Below are positions 1 through 7,890 of a stretch of 64,000 nucleotides of DNA, piece by piece. Both the position numbers and the translations under genes were made by a program. Position 1 is the first letter of the stretch. Each line of letters opens with the position of its first letter. Under the pieces are notes generated by a model. It was not told where the DNA came from. It searched no databases and saw nothing but the letters and a program-made list of their open reading frames with translations. This DNA comes from Gracilimonas sp046602855. Lineage in GTDB: Bacteria > Bacteroidota > Rhodothermia > Balneolales > Balneolaceae. Location: NCBI RefSeq assembly GCF_046602855.1, contig NZ_JBKINJ010000001.1:1798001-1862000 (forward strand), read 5' to 3'.

Positions 1-214
1 CTGTATCGTTCAAACTGGTAATGCCTGTAACTAAAGATACCAGTACCAATGGTACAGCAATCAGTACCAGCAGTTTGATGAATATGGTACCTATAGGTTT
101 TATGAAATCCTGCGTAAACTCATTCAAACCGACAAGATTAGCTACCAGTCCCCAGATTAAACCAAGAACTAAACCAATAATGATTTGCCAGTGTAATTTT
201 TTATACCATTTCAT
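1..214 (-). CDS. Dicarboxylate/Na+ (DAACS-type) symporter, N-terminal part only
   Basis: The reverse strand reads from an ATG at 214 to the window edge without a stop (71 codons). Two hydrophobic stretches are visible, about residues 11-30 and 42-66. The second contains FIKLLVLIAVPLVLVSLVTG, which is typical of the first helices of glutamate/dicarboxylate:cation symporters (GltP/DctA family) in the inner membrane. The start overlaps the stop of the DUF92 gene as ATGA (211-214), so translation is probably coupled. The rest of the gene lies outside the window, so the substrate cannot be judged. Confidence 0.8.
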   Translation of the reverse strand, partial: MKWYKKLHWQIIIGLVLGLIWGLVANLVGLNEFTQDFIKPIGTIFIKLLVLIAVPLVLVSLVTGITSLNDT

Positions 215-1080
215 ATGCCAGTAATTATAATTATGAGGAAACTTATGATAGCTGCGATCCCGGCTGAGAGCCAGTTAACAACGTTATTGCTTACGTAAAA
301 CTTTTCGATCCCAAATAATGGGAATCCGAACAGATCAATTTGTTGATATTGATAGCGGGCGCCAATGTAAGAATCAACGAGACAACCTAAAAATCCCAAA
401 GAAGATATAATTATCACTTCAGGTAAATTTGCTTTTCCATTCAACAACCAATAAACCAAACCAATAAATACAGCACCTAGAAGTGCCCCAAAAGTACCAT
501 AAAAACTAATTGCACCATCGGTTCCCGGCTCAACTTTTTTCCAGTTAGTTATAAGTCTTGTTTTAGATCTGAACCTGCGATACCCGATCTCAGTAGCCCA
601 GGTATCGGAAGTTGTAGCTGCCAAAGATGCTGAGGCTGCAACTAAAAATGCAGATTGCTCAAATAAAAACCAGAGCACCAAACCCAAACAAAACCAGAAT
701 CCGTTAGCCCATACTTGTTTACCATCTCTTCGAAATTTTTTTTGATGCGCCCCTTCTTCTGTTACCTGATCCTTTGAAAGAATAGAACCGGAAATAAAGA
801 AGGCGAGTACGACGCCTGCCCCCAAAAAGCCGCCTAGTCCATAGGATATTGTGCCAAATATTGTTGCCGAGGCTGTACCGTCAATGGTTAACCAGTTTAT
901 CAGAAAAGCTGTAAATGCGAGCAGGAAAGAAAGAAAAAAACCTATTAGTATCTGCCTGTGAGTAGCGGCTCCGCTAAATACAATAAAAATCACGATAATG
1001 GAGAGGGAAAAAAAGATATTTACCCAGCGGTCTAACACAAGATCAACCGGTGTTTGTTGACGTATCTTCGTCTCTATCAT
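211..1080 (-). CDS. DUF92 family integral membrane protein (VTE6/TIGR00297-like)
   Basis: A polytopic membrane protein of 289 residues with about seven hydrophobic segments. The family signature DTWATEIG lies at 159-166 and PGTDGAIS at 185-192. Plant VTE6 of this family is a phytyl-phosphate kinase, and bacterial members are presumed to phosphorylate isoprenyl phosphates, but the substrate here is not known. The ATG at 1080 lies inside the end of the DUF3098 gene (38-bp overlap). A GTG 14 codons further in is the only nearby alternative start. The gene sits between DUF3098 and a dicarboxylate symporter in an overlapping minus-strand operon. Confidence 0.85.
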   Translation of the reverse strand: MIETKIRQQTPVDLVLDRWVNIFFSLSIIVIFIVFSGAATHRQILIGFFLSFLLAFTAFLINWLTIDGTASATIFGTISYGLGGFLGAGVVLAFFISGSILSKDQVTEEGAHQKKFRRDGKQVWANGFWFCLGLVLWFLFEQSAFLVAASASLAATTSDTWATEIGYRRFRSKTRLITNWKKVEPGTDGAISFYGTFGALLGAVFIGLVYWLLNGKANLPEVIIISSLGFLGCLVDSYIGARYQYQQIDLFGFPLFGIEKFYVSNNVVNWLSAGIAAIISFLIIIITGI

Positions 1081-1291
1081 GTTTCATGATCGCAAAGATC
1101 ACCAAAACAAAACCGGCCATGATCACAATTGGAGAAATGAATAAGGATATGAAGCCATTCACTTCATTCTCTAAGTACATAGCTGTGAAACCTCCAACTA
1201 TAAGGAATATTGCAAAACCTATCATTTTGTAATTGTAGGCAGAAAAAAACATTGGTTGTTCGTCTGTTTTTTTACCTTTTCGTTTTGCCAT
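1043..1291 (-). CDS. DUF3098 family small membrane protein
   Basis: An 82-residue protein with a basic N-terminus (AKRKGKK), two transmembrane helices at about 23-40 and 49-68, and a charged C-terminus. Length and layout fit the DUF3098 family, which is common in Bacteroidota and has no assigned function. It is the first gene of the minus-strand group that continues into DUF92 and the symporter. It is transcribed divergently from maf across a 92-bp gap that must hold both promoters. Confidence 0.75.
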   Translation of the reverse strand: MAKRKGKKTDEQPMFFSAYNYKMIGFAIFLIVGGFTAMYLENEVNGFISLFISPIVIMAGFVLVIFAIMKHDRDEDTSTNTG

Positions 1292-1383
1292 ATTCTTTTG
1301 CTTAATTTAATTTGAATTGCTTCAGTGTATGCCCGACAAAGTTATTTAATAATCTGATAAACCCAAAAGCCCAAAAAAAGCAA

Positions 1384-1980
1384 ATGCAGGTAATTCTTGC
1401 CTCTCAAAGTCCCCGACGAAAAAAATTACTGGAACAGATTGGCTTAAAATTCCAGGTTTTACCCAGCAGTATTTCTGAAGAAACCGATCAAAGTGATCCG
1501 ATCCAACTAGTTGAAGATTTGGCACAAAAAAAAGCTCTTGATGTAGCAGAACTACATAGCGATTCACTAGTTATAGGTTCAGATACTATCGTTGTTCACA
1601 ACGATCAGATACTCGGAAAACCTAAAATTGAACAAGATGCCATCGAGATGTTAAAGAACCTAAGCGGAAGTACACATATAGTCTATACGGGTGTAGGTTT
1701 CATTAGAACTGACAAGAATGGTATGATCATAGCTCAGCATGTATTTTATGAGCAGACCAAAGTAACCTTCAGTTCGTTGGATGAATCCGACATTTTAGCG
1801 TATGTTAATGGTGGAAGTCCTATGGATAAAGCGGGAGCTTACGGCATTCAAGATGATATGGGAGCTCTTTTTGTAGAGAAGATCGAAGGAGACTACTATA
1901 ATGTTGTTGGATTTCCATTGAACCGATTCTACAGAGAATTGAAGCAGTTCTCACCCGATATAAAATTCTACGGCCAATAG
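1384..1980 (+). CDS. maf: Maf family nucleoside triphosphate pyrophosphatase
   Basis: House-cleaning enzyme that hydrolyses non-canonical or dTTP/UTP-type nucleotides to monophosphates. From the ATG at 1384 the protein has 198 residues, the usual Maf length. It shows the N-terminal SQSPRR phosphate-binding motif (7-12), GSDTIV (65-70) and GKP (78-80). A TTG 24 codons upstream would add a tail with no family counterpart, so the ATG is preferred. The stop is directly followed by the ATG of the TPR gene, the start of a four-gene operon that ends with another house-cleaning pyrophosphatase, MazG. Confidence 0.93.
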   Translation: MQVILASQSPRRKKLLEQIGLKFQVLPSSISEETDQSDPIQLVEDLAQKKALDVAELHSDSLVIGSDTIVVHNDQILGKPKIEQDAIEMLKNLSGSTHIVYTGVGFIRTDKNGMIIAQHVFYEQTKVTFSSLDESDILAYVNGGSPMDKAGAYGIQDDMGALFVEKIEGDYYNVVGFPLNRFYRELKQFSPDIKFYGQ

Positions 1981-3828
1981 ATGAAAACCTTCAGGTTTTA
2001 CATAATAGCACTGATATTTATTCTGTTTGGTACAAACTTACAAGCACAGAACAACAGTGATTACCAACTTGCTGTAAGACTCATCCAACAGCAGGAATAT
2101 TCCGAGGCTCTGCCTGTTTTGGAAAAACTGCATGCCTCAGCCCCGGAGACCTTCGTGTATGCTGAGCGACTAATCGATTGCCTGATTCAGGTCAAGGAAT
2201 ATGAACGTGGACTCCAAATCGCTCAGAAATTTGAAGGCAAACCAAATTTTGATGCCCAAATAAAAGTAAAGATTGGTGAACTCAACCACTATTTAGGAAA
2301 CGAAGAAAAAGCCCTTGATATTTGGAAGAGTAACATCTCAAATAATAAAAACCAGCTGCAGCTTTATATAAACACTGCAAGAAAGATGGTGGACCGAAGG
2401 GAATATCTCGAGGCTATAAAGATCTATAAAAATGCCCGAACTCAATTTCAGAACGACCGTATTTTTTTTAGTGATATAGCCAATGCCTACATGCAGGCAG
2501 GCGAATATGAGTTAGCGATCAACGAATGGCTGGCTTTGCTGGAAGACTCTCCCAATCAGATCTCTTTCATTCAACGAAGTTTGTTGCGGTACAATGACCC
2601 CATTCTTTATGACATCACGATCGTTGAACTGAACGATAGGCTTTCAGATATCACTACCACCAATCCCATTTACCGAACCTATTACGAACTGCAAATCTGG
2701 CTGCTTCAAGAAAATAAACTCTACAGAAGAGCACTGGCTGCCGCAAAAGAGTATGAAAATCGTTCTAACAGTTATAATTATTCGGTCTTTAATCTTGGTC
2801 GTCAGTTGGTAGAGAATAATGAATTCGAGCTCGCGATCGAGGCCTTTAAGTTTTACACTGAAAATACGTTTGGGGAATTAAAATGGCGAAACCTGGAAGA
2901 ACTTTCTGTAACTTATTCAAAGTGGGCAAAGTATCTTGATGATTTCAACCTGAATCTTCAAACCAGCAGCGATAGTCTCTATAGCCTGTCAATGACCATG
3001 CTTCAGTCCATTGAGACCGAAACGAGCAGTTACAGCAGAATGAATAACGTTTACCTAAAAAAAGCCGAGTTGGCTTTAGATCATATTTTCGATCTGTCTG
3101 TTGCTGAAAGTTCTCTACAAAAGCTTAAATCTACATCCGGGGCCGGAGATAAACCTGAGATCCCCTATTTAGAGGGCAGAATTCACATCATTAACCGTGA
3201 ATTTCCACAAGCCAGAATTCAATTAACGCGCTCAAACAAGATGGCAGAGATCGGTGAGGTTGCTGAAAAAACGCGTTATTTTCTAGCACTAACAGACTTT
3301 TATGCAGGTGATTTCGAATTTGCCACTATTCAATTGAAGTCTCTTGGGAGAAATAACACCTCATATTATGCCAATGATGCCCTGGAATTACGTCTTTGGC
3401 TGCAGGATGGTCTCTCTAACGACACCACCGGTTCAAACCTCAAAACGTTTGCTGAAGCTGTTTTTTTAGAAAATAATGGGCAGCCTAAAAAAGGAGATGC
3501 GATCTTTTCCAGGATAATCGATGATCCTGATTTTTTTTCTTTGAAAGATGATGCCATTCTTTTCTATGTTCAATCGTCTCACATCTCAGTCGAAGAAAAG
3601 TATGTGACTTTGGATAGATATTTAAATGCCGGTTACGATTCACCCATAAAAGAAAAACTGTTATGGGAAAAAGCTGTTCTTGCTGAAAAAATGTCTGTGA
3701 ATTCAGATACTTCGGTTCAGTCTGCTGACGAAGTTTATGAAGAATTGATCCTGACTTATCCAAACGGATTTTACGCTCCATATGCTCGTGAAAGGCTGTC
3801 CGAAATTTCGAATTTCAATAATTCCTGA
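1981..3828 (+). CDS. Secreted tetratricopeptide-repeat protein
   Basis: 615 residues. Residues 1-22 form a signal peptide ending in LQAQ, a cut site typical of Bacteroidota, so the protein is periplasmic or surface-exposed. The rest consists of helical repeats with TPR spacing, for example at about 28-60, 87-120 and 150-185, with a further tetratrico-like array at about 370-480. No catalytic motif was seen. It lies between maf (0-bp gap) and the secreted 422-residue protein (6-bp gap). A scaffolding role at the envelope is inferred from the fold only. Confidence 0.8.
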   Translation: MKTFRFYIIALIFILFGTNLQAQNNSDYQLAVRLIQQQEYSEALPVLEKLHASAPETFVYAERLIDCLIQVKEYERGLQIAQKFEGKPNFDAQIKVKIGELNHYLGNEEKALDIWKSNISNNKNQLQLYINTARKMVDRREYLEAIKIYKNARTQFQNDRIFFSDIANAYMQAGEYELAINEWLALLEDSPNQISFIQRSLLRYNDPILYDITIVELNDRLSDITTTNPIYRTYYELQIWLLQENKLYRRALAAAKEYENRSNSYNYSVFNLGRQLVENNEFELAIEAFKFYTENTFGELKWRNLEELSVTYSKWAKYLDDFNLNLQTSSDSLYSLSMTMLQSIETETSSYSRMNNVYLKKAELALDHIFDLSVAESSLQKLKSTSGAGDKPEIPYLEGRIHIINREFPQARIQLTRSNKMAEIGEVAEKTRYFLALTDFYAGDFEFATIQLKSLGRNNTSYYANDALELRLWLQDGLSNDTTGSNLKTFAEAVFLENNGQPKKGDAIFSRIIDDPDFFSLKDDAILFYVQSSHISVEEKYVTLDRYLNAGYDSPIKEKLLWEKAVLAEKMSVNSDTSVQSADEVYEELILTYPNGFYAPYARERLSEISNFNNS

Positions 3829-3834
3829 CTTTCC

Positions 3835-5103
3835 ATGAAAATAAAACTCGTTTCTCTTTTTATATTTTGCATTGCACCTTTTATATTTGTTCAGGCGCAA
3901 CAACAAATTCTCATCTCAATGGATGCTTCTCAATCCAATCACCTAAAGGCTTATGGTGTTGTTTTTAATCATATTACTCAGGGATACACTGCACAATGGT
4001 TACTCAACTATCGTGGTGGAAGTTTTTTGGTTCAGGCTGAAAATGACATTATTCGTAAAAGTCGCCTGCGTAATGTCTCGGTTGAAACCATCAGTTCTTC
4101 TGAAGCCAACCGTATCATCACAGAAGTTGAGAGTAACAGCAGTAACACTGCGGTTGTACCCTTAGAAAAAGCGCCTAAGATCGCTGTTTACACTCCTGAC
4201 CAAGCCCTGCCCTGGGATGACGCTGTAACCCTTGCCTTGACCTACGCCGAAGTGGAGTACGATAAGATCTATGACGCTGAAGTATTGGAGGGAAAGCTTG
4301 ATGAGTACGACTGGCTGCATCTCCATCACGAAGATTTTACTGGTCAGTATGGGAAATTCTGGGCAAGCTATAAAAATATGCCATGGTACATTGCCCAGGT
4401 GAAGCAAATGGAAGCCATGGCAGCCCAGTTAGGCTTTTCATCAGTCAGCGAGCAAAAGAAGGAGGTTGCCCGAACTATCAAAAGGTATGTAGGCAACGGT
4501 GGGTTTCTATTTGCAATGTGCTCCGGTACTGATACTTTCGATATAGCCCTGGCAGCAGAGGGAGTAGACATTGCCCCTGAACAATTTGACGGAGACCCGG
4601 CAGATCCGGATGCCCAAGAGAAACTAGACTTCAGCAAGACCTTTGCCTTTGAAAATTTTCAGCTTAAAACCAATCCTGCTGAATACGAGCATGCCGATAT
4701 TGATGTTCCTGTCTCGATCAATCGCGTTGATCAATCCCTTGATTTCTTTACACTCTTTGAGTTTTCTGCCAAGTGGGATCCCGTTCCAACTATGCTCACA
4801 CAAAATCATGTAAGCAGTGTACGGGGGTTTTATGGACAGACCACAGCCTTCCAAAAAGACAAGGTTAAATCTTCCGTTGTCACACTTGGAGAGGCCCCCG
4901 GACGAGATCAGGTCAAATATCTTCACGGGAATTATGGTAACGGCACTTTCACCTTCTATGCCGGTCATGACCCCGAAGATTACACCCATCGGGTAAATGA
5001 CCCTCCAACAGACCTGGCTCTTCATCCCAACAGTCCAGGTTACCGATTGATCCTGAATAATATCTTGTTCCCCGCCGCTCAGAAAAAGAAGAAAAAAACT
5101 TAG
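3835..5103 (+). CDS. Secreted Bacteroidota protein, often labelled 'asparagine synthetase B'
   Basis: 422 residues with a signal peptide at 1-21 (cut after VQAQ). Recognisable features are ILISMDASQSNHLKAYG near the start, a His-rich stretch LHLHHEDFTG, a central FAMCSGTDTFDIA with Cys229, and near the C-terminus GTFTFYAGHDPEDY. The last two suggest a class I glutamine amidotransferase/ThuA-like fold. Relatives in Bacteroidota commonly carry the name asparagine synthetase B. I see neither the N-terminal catalytic Cys nor the PP-loop of that enzyme, so the label is doubtful. It ends in a lysine run (QKKKKKT) 16 bp before mazG. Confidence 0.7.
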   Translation: MKIKLVSLFIFCIAPFIFVQAQQQILISMDASQSNHLKAYGVVFNHITQGYTAQWLLNYRGGSFLVQAENDIIRKSRLRNVSVETISSSEANRIITEVESNSSNTAVVPLEKAPKIAVYTPDQALPWDDAVTLALTYAEVEYDKIYDAEVLEGKLDEYDWLHLHHEDFTGQYGKFWASYKNMPWYIAQVKQMEAMAAQLGFSSVSEQKKEVARTIKRYVGNGGFLFAMCSGTDTFDIALAAEGVDIAPEQFDGDPADPDAQEKLDFSKTFAFENFQLKTNPAEYEHADIDVPVSINRVDQSLDFFTLFEFSAKWDPVPTMLTQNHVSSVRGFYGQTTAFQKDKVKSSVVTLGEAPGRDQVKYLHGNYGNGTFTFYAGHDPEDYTHRVNDPPTDLALHPNSPGYRLILNNILFPAAQKKKKKT

Positions 5104-5119
5104 ACAATTAATAATTAAA

Positions 5120-5881
5120 ATGAAGCCCAGCCGGAAGTTTGAAGACCTAGTTGAACTCGTTGCTATTCTCAGAAAAAAGTGCCCATGGGATCGAAAGCAG
5201 ACCCATGACTCCATCAAGGATAATCTCATTGAGGAAACCTACGAAGCCATTGAAGCACTCGACAATAAAGACTTTGATGAGTTCAAGAAGGAAATTGGCG
5301 ATCTCCTATTGCATGTGGTCTTTCATTCGAAGATTGCCAGTGAAACTCGGATCTTTGATATCGGAGACGTTATCTACACCCTTATGGAGAAGCTCATCCG
5401 TCGCCATCCTCATGTTTTTGGAGATACTGATGTCGATAGTGAAGAACAGGTTTCGGAAAATTGGGAAAATATTAAACTGAAAGAAGGAAAAAAATCGACT
5501 TTAGATGGATTGCCGCCACATCTCCCGGCATTGATCCGTGCTCAGCGTATGCAGGAAAAGGCAGCTAACGTGGGTTTCGACTGGCCCAAATGGAAACTGG
5601 CTTGGGAAAAACTGGATGAAGAACTGCAGGAATTTCGGGAAGCACTTGAAAATGGAGATAAAGAGGAACTTTCTGATGAATTTGGCGACGTACTCTTTTC
5701 TTTGGTAAACGTAAGCCGATACTTCGAATTGAATGCTGAGGATAGTCTCAGAAAAACCAATAATAAGTTTGAACATCGCTTCAGATATATTGAAGAAAAG
5801 CTAAAACAAGAAGAAAAAGCTTTGAAAGATGCCAGCCTTGAGGAAATGGATCATTTTTGGAACGAAGCAAAAGAGAACTAA
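5120..5881 (+). CDS. mazG: Nucleoside triphosphate pyrophosphohydrolase MazG
   Basis: Cytoplasmic all-alpha NTP pyrophosphatase of 253 residues, the full tandem-domain length. The first domain has CPWDRKQTH (21-29) and the metal-binding EETYE (38-42) with EIGD (58-61). The second domain repeats the pattern as LDEELQEF followed by DEFGDVLF. MazG clears (d)NTPs, including damaged ones, and tempers ppGpp-linked responses in other bacteria. Its position in one transcription unit with maf suggests a nucleotide-sanitation operon. Confidence 0.95.
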   Translation: MKPSRKFEDLVELVAILRKKCPWDRKQTHDSIKDNLIEETYEAIEALDNKDFDEFKKEIGDLLLHVVFHSKIASETRIFDIGDVIYTLMEKLIRRHPHVFGDTDVDSEEQVSENWENIKLKEGKKSTLDGLPPHLPALIRAQRMQEKAANVGFDWPKWKLAWEKLDEELQEFREALENGDKEELSDEFGDVLFSLVNVSRYFELNAEDSLRKTNNKFEHRFRYIEEKLKQEEKALKDASLEEMDHFWNEAKEN

Positions 5882-5957
5882 AGCTGTGACAAGTAATTAG
5901 GCCGTACTTCATATATTCTTCAAATAATCCTGTATCATTAAAGTAGTTTAAAACTTT

Positions 5958-5991
5958 TTGACTTAAAATTGTGCATCGCATTTACTATATT
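5958..5991 (+). promoter_or_regulatory. Possible promoter for citrate synthase
   Basis: The 241-bp gap before gltA contains TTGACT (5958-5963) followed after 19 bp by TACTAT (5983-5988). It can also be read as the Bacteroidota pattern TTTG...TATATTCG, one base off TAnnTTTG. The spacing is not ideal in either reading. The rest of the gap shows no gene. Confidence 0.3.
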
Positions 5992-6122
5992 CGATGCCCT
6001 TCTCAAAAAGAGAACAGGAAAAATTCGTACCGGCTTAAACGTTTTGGAAGTGAAATTCGTTAACAGCGTTAAGTTGGCTCTTATCGAGTACTATACCTTT
6101 AACAATAAAATTTGGAGTTACA

Positions 6123-7292
6123 ATGTCAGAAGGCATTCACACGGGCTTTGACGAGCAAGAATATCCGCATATTAACAGAGGACTTGATGGAATCGTAGCA
6201 TTTTCTACAACCAAAAGTTTCATCGATGGACAGAAAGGTGAATTGATCTATTCCGGTTATCTCATAGATACACTGGCTGAGAATGCAACTTTTGAGGAAG
6301 TTTGTTTTTTATTATGGCATGACCGCCTCCCAAATGCTGAAGAGCTTGAAAGTCTTAAGAAATTATTGATAGAAAATCGTGAGCTGCCAAAGCCGATCCT
6401 TGATTACATCAATGCTACAGATAAAAAAGCTGAGCCTATGGCTGTTCTCAGAACTGCTGTTTCCATGCTGGCTGATTTTGATGATACAAAAGGAAAATAT
6501 GACTCAAAATTATTTGAAGGTCAGGCAATTGCAATTACAGCGAAGATACCTAGTATCATCGCAGCATTTGATCGCGTACGACACGATAAAGAGGTTGTAG
6601 CACCTCTTAAAGAAGGGAGCACAGCTTTTAACTTTCTATATATGTTGAACGGCGAAAAGCCCGGCGACCAAGCTGAAAAAACCATGGATCTTTGTTTGAT
6701 CTTGCATGCTGAACACGGTATGAATGCATCCACTTTTACGGCACGTACAATTGGTGCTACAGAATCTGACATGTATTCAGCGATCACAGGAGCGATCGGT
6801 GCACTCAAGGGTCCACTTCACGGTGGTGCCAACACTGCTGTTATGAACACACTGCTTGAACTGGATAAAGATCCTGATACTGCTGATGCTGTTGAGTTCA
6901 CTAAGAAAAAATTAGCTAATAAAGAGAAAATCTCCGGATTCGGTCACCGTGTTTATAAAACCTTTGATCCACGGGCAAGATTACTCCAAAAAATGTCCAA
7001 AGACCTTTCTGAAGAAACAGGACATGAAGAATTATATGAATGGTCTATGGATATGCTGAATACCATGAAGAGCGAAAAGGATATCGACCCTAACGTGGAT
7101 TTCTTCTCAGCTACAGTTTACTATTCAATAGGTATTCAACCTGATCTTTTCACTTGTATCTTTACCATGAGCCGCGTATCCGGCTGGACAGGGCATTACA
7201 TGGAACAGGCTGCCAACAATCGTCTGATCCGTCCACGTGCCCTTTACGTTGGTGAGAAGCATCTGGACTGGGTGCCTGTCGAAGATCGATAG
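6123..7292 (+). CDS. gltA: Citrate synthase
   Basis: Condenses oxaloacetate and acetyl-CoA in the TCA cycle. The protein has 389 residues, the length of the short CitZ-type enzymes. Visible motifs are LHAEHGMNAST (194-204), GPLHGGAN (230-237, catalytic His233), GFGHRVYK (272-279, His275) and VDFFSATVYY (325-334, catalytic Asp326). The gene is monocistronic: a 241-bp promoter region precedes it and a strong hairpin terminator lies about 30 bp after the stop. Confidence 0.95.
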   Translation: MSEGIHTGFDEQEYPHINRGLDGIVAFSTTKSFIDGQKGELIYSGYLIDTLAENATFEEVCFLLWHDRLPNAEELESLKKLLIENRELPKPILDYINATDKKAEPMAVLRTAVSMLADFDDTKGKYDSKLFEGQAIAITAKIPSIIAAFDRVRHDKEVVAPLKEGSTAFNFLYMLNGEKPGDQAEKTMDLCLILHAEHGMNASTFTARTIGATESDMYSAITGAIGALKGPLHGGANTAVMNTLLELDKDPDTADAVEFTKKKLANKEKISGFGHRVYKTFDPRARLLQKMSKDLSEETGHEELYEWSMDMLNTMKSEKDIDPNVDFFSATVYYSIGIQPDLFTCIFTMSRVSGWTGHYMEQAANNRLIRPRALYVGEKHLDWVPVEDR

Positions 7293-7319
7293 GAACTACT
7301 GACATTTACTCCATTTTAT

Positions 7320-7352
7320 AAAGCCTGTTCCGATTTTCGGACAGGCTTTTAT
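7320..7352 (+). terminator. Rho-independent terminator after gltA
   Basis: AAGCCTGTTCCGA and TCGGACAGGCTT pair around a TTT loop with one bulged base, followed by a run of T. It lies about 30 bp past the gltA stop. Confidence 0.9.
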
Positions 7353-7388
7353 ATTATGAACACCTTAACCTGATTCACGAGTAAATTC

Positions 7389-7820
7389 ATGCCCGAAGAA
7401 GAATTCGATGTGATATGGACAGAAGGCTCAATTTATATGATGGGATTTACAAAAGGCCTCAAACAAAGAAAAAGATTCTGAAGGCCGGAGGCTATTTGGC
7501 GGTGAATGATATAACCTTGATCACTGACTCGCGACCTGCTGAGATTGAGAATCATTGAAATTGTGAATATCCGGAGATTGTAGAAGCCAAGAAAAAGATC
7601 AAATTGCTGCTCCCCTATTGGATATTTCGTTTTGCCGGAGTCCTGTTGGCATGATAACTCTTACGATCCAATGGAATCAAGTTTTGAGTCATTTCTCGAA
7701 AAAAATAACCACTCAGAATCAGCCCGAAACCTTGTTTAACTAGAAAAAGCAGAAATTCAGATGTACAAGAAATAGAAAGATTATATCAGTCACGGGTTTT
7801 ACATCGCTAAAAAGCTTTAA
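7389..7820 (+). pseudogene. Decayed SAM-dependent methyltransferase
   Basis: No open frame covers this stretch, but three plus-strand segments read as consecutive pieces of a class I methyltransferase. The first is EEEFDVIWTEGSIYMMGF. The second is LKAGGYLAVNDITLITDSRP, the usual post-motif strand with the conserved KPGG replaced by KAGG. The third, PIGYFVLPESCW...DPMESSFESFLEKN, ends in HGFYIAKK. At least two frameshifts and internal stops (TGA after EIENH, TAA after ARNLV, TAG after QMYKK) break it. The SAM-binding motif I that should lie upstream is missing, so the 5' part is also deleted. It is neither a recent error nor a functional gene. Confidence 0.85.
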
Positions 7821-7890
7821 TTATTTCATTCTCGTTCGGAATGGATACCTACTTGAACTGCAGGTTTCACTAAGAACTTACTTATTTTAT

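Noticed and set aside
21..224. 67-residue plus-strand ORF
   Set aside because: It is the shadow of the symporter gene on the minus strand, which has a clear family match.
3835..5103. True asparagine synthetase
   Set aside because: The N-terminal nucleophile Cys and the PP-loop are not present, and the protein is secreted.
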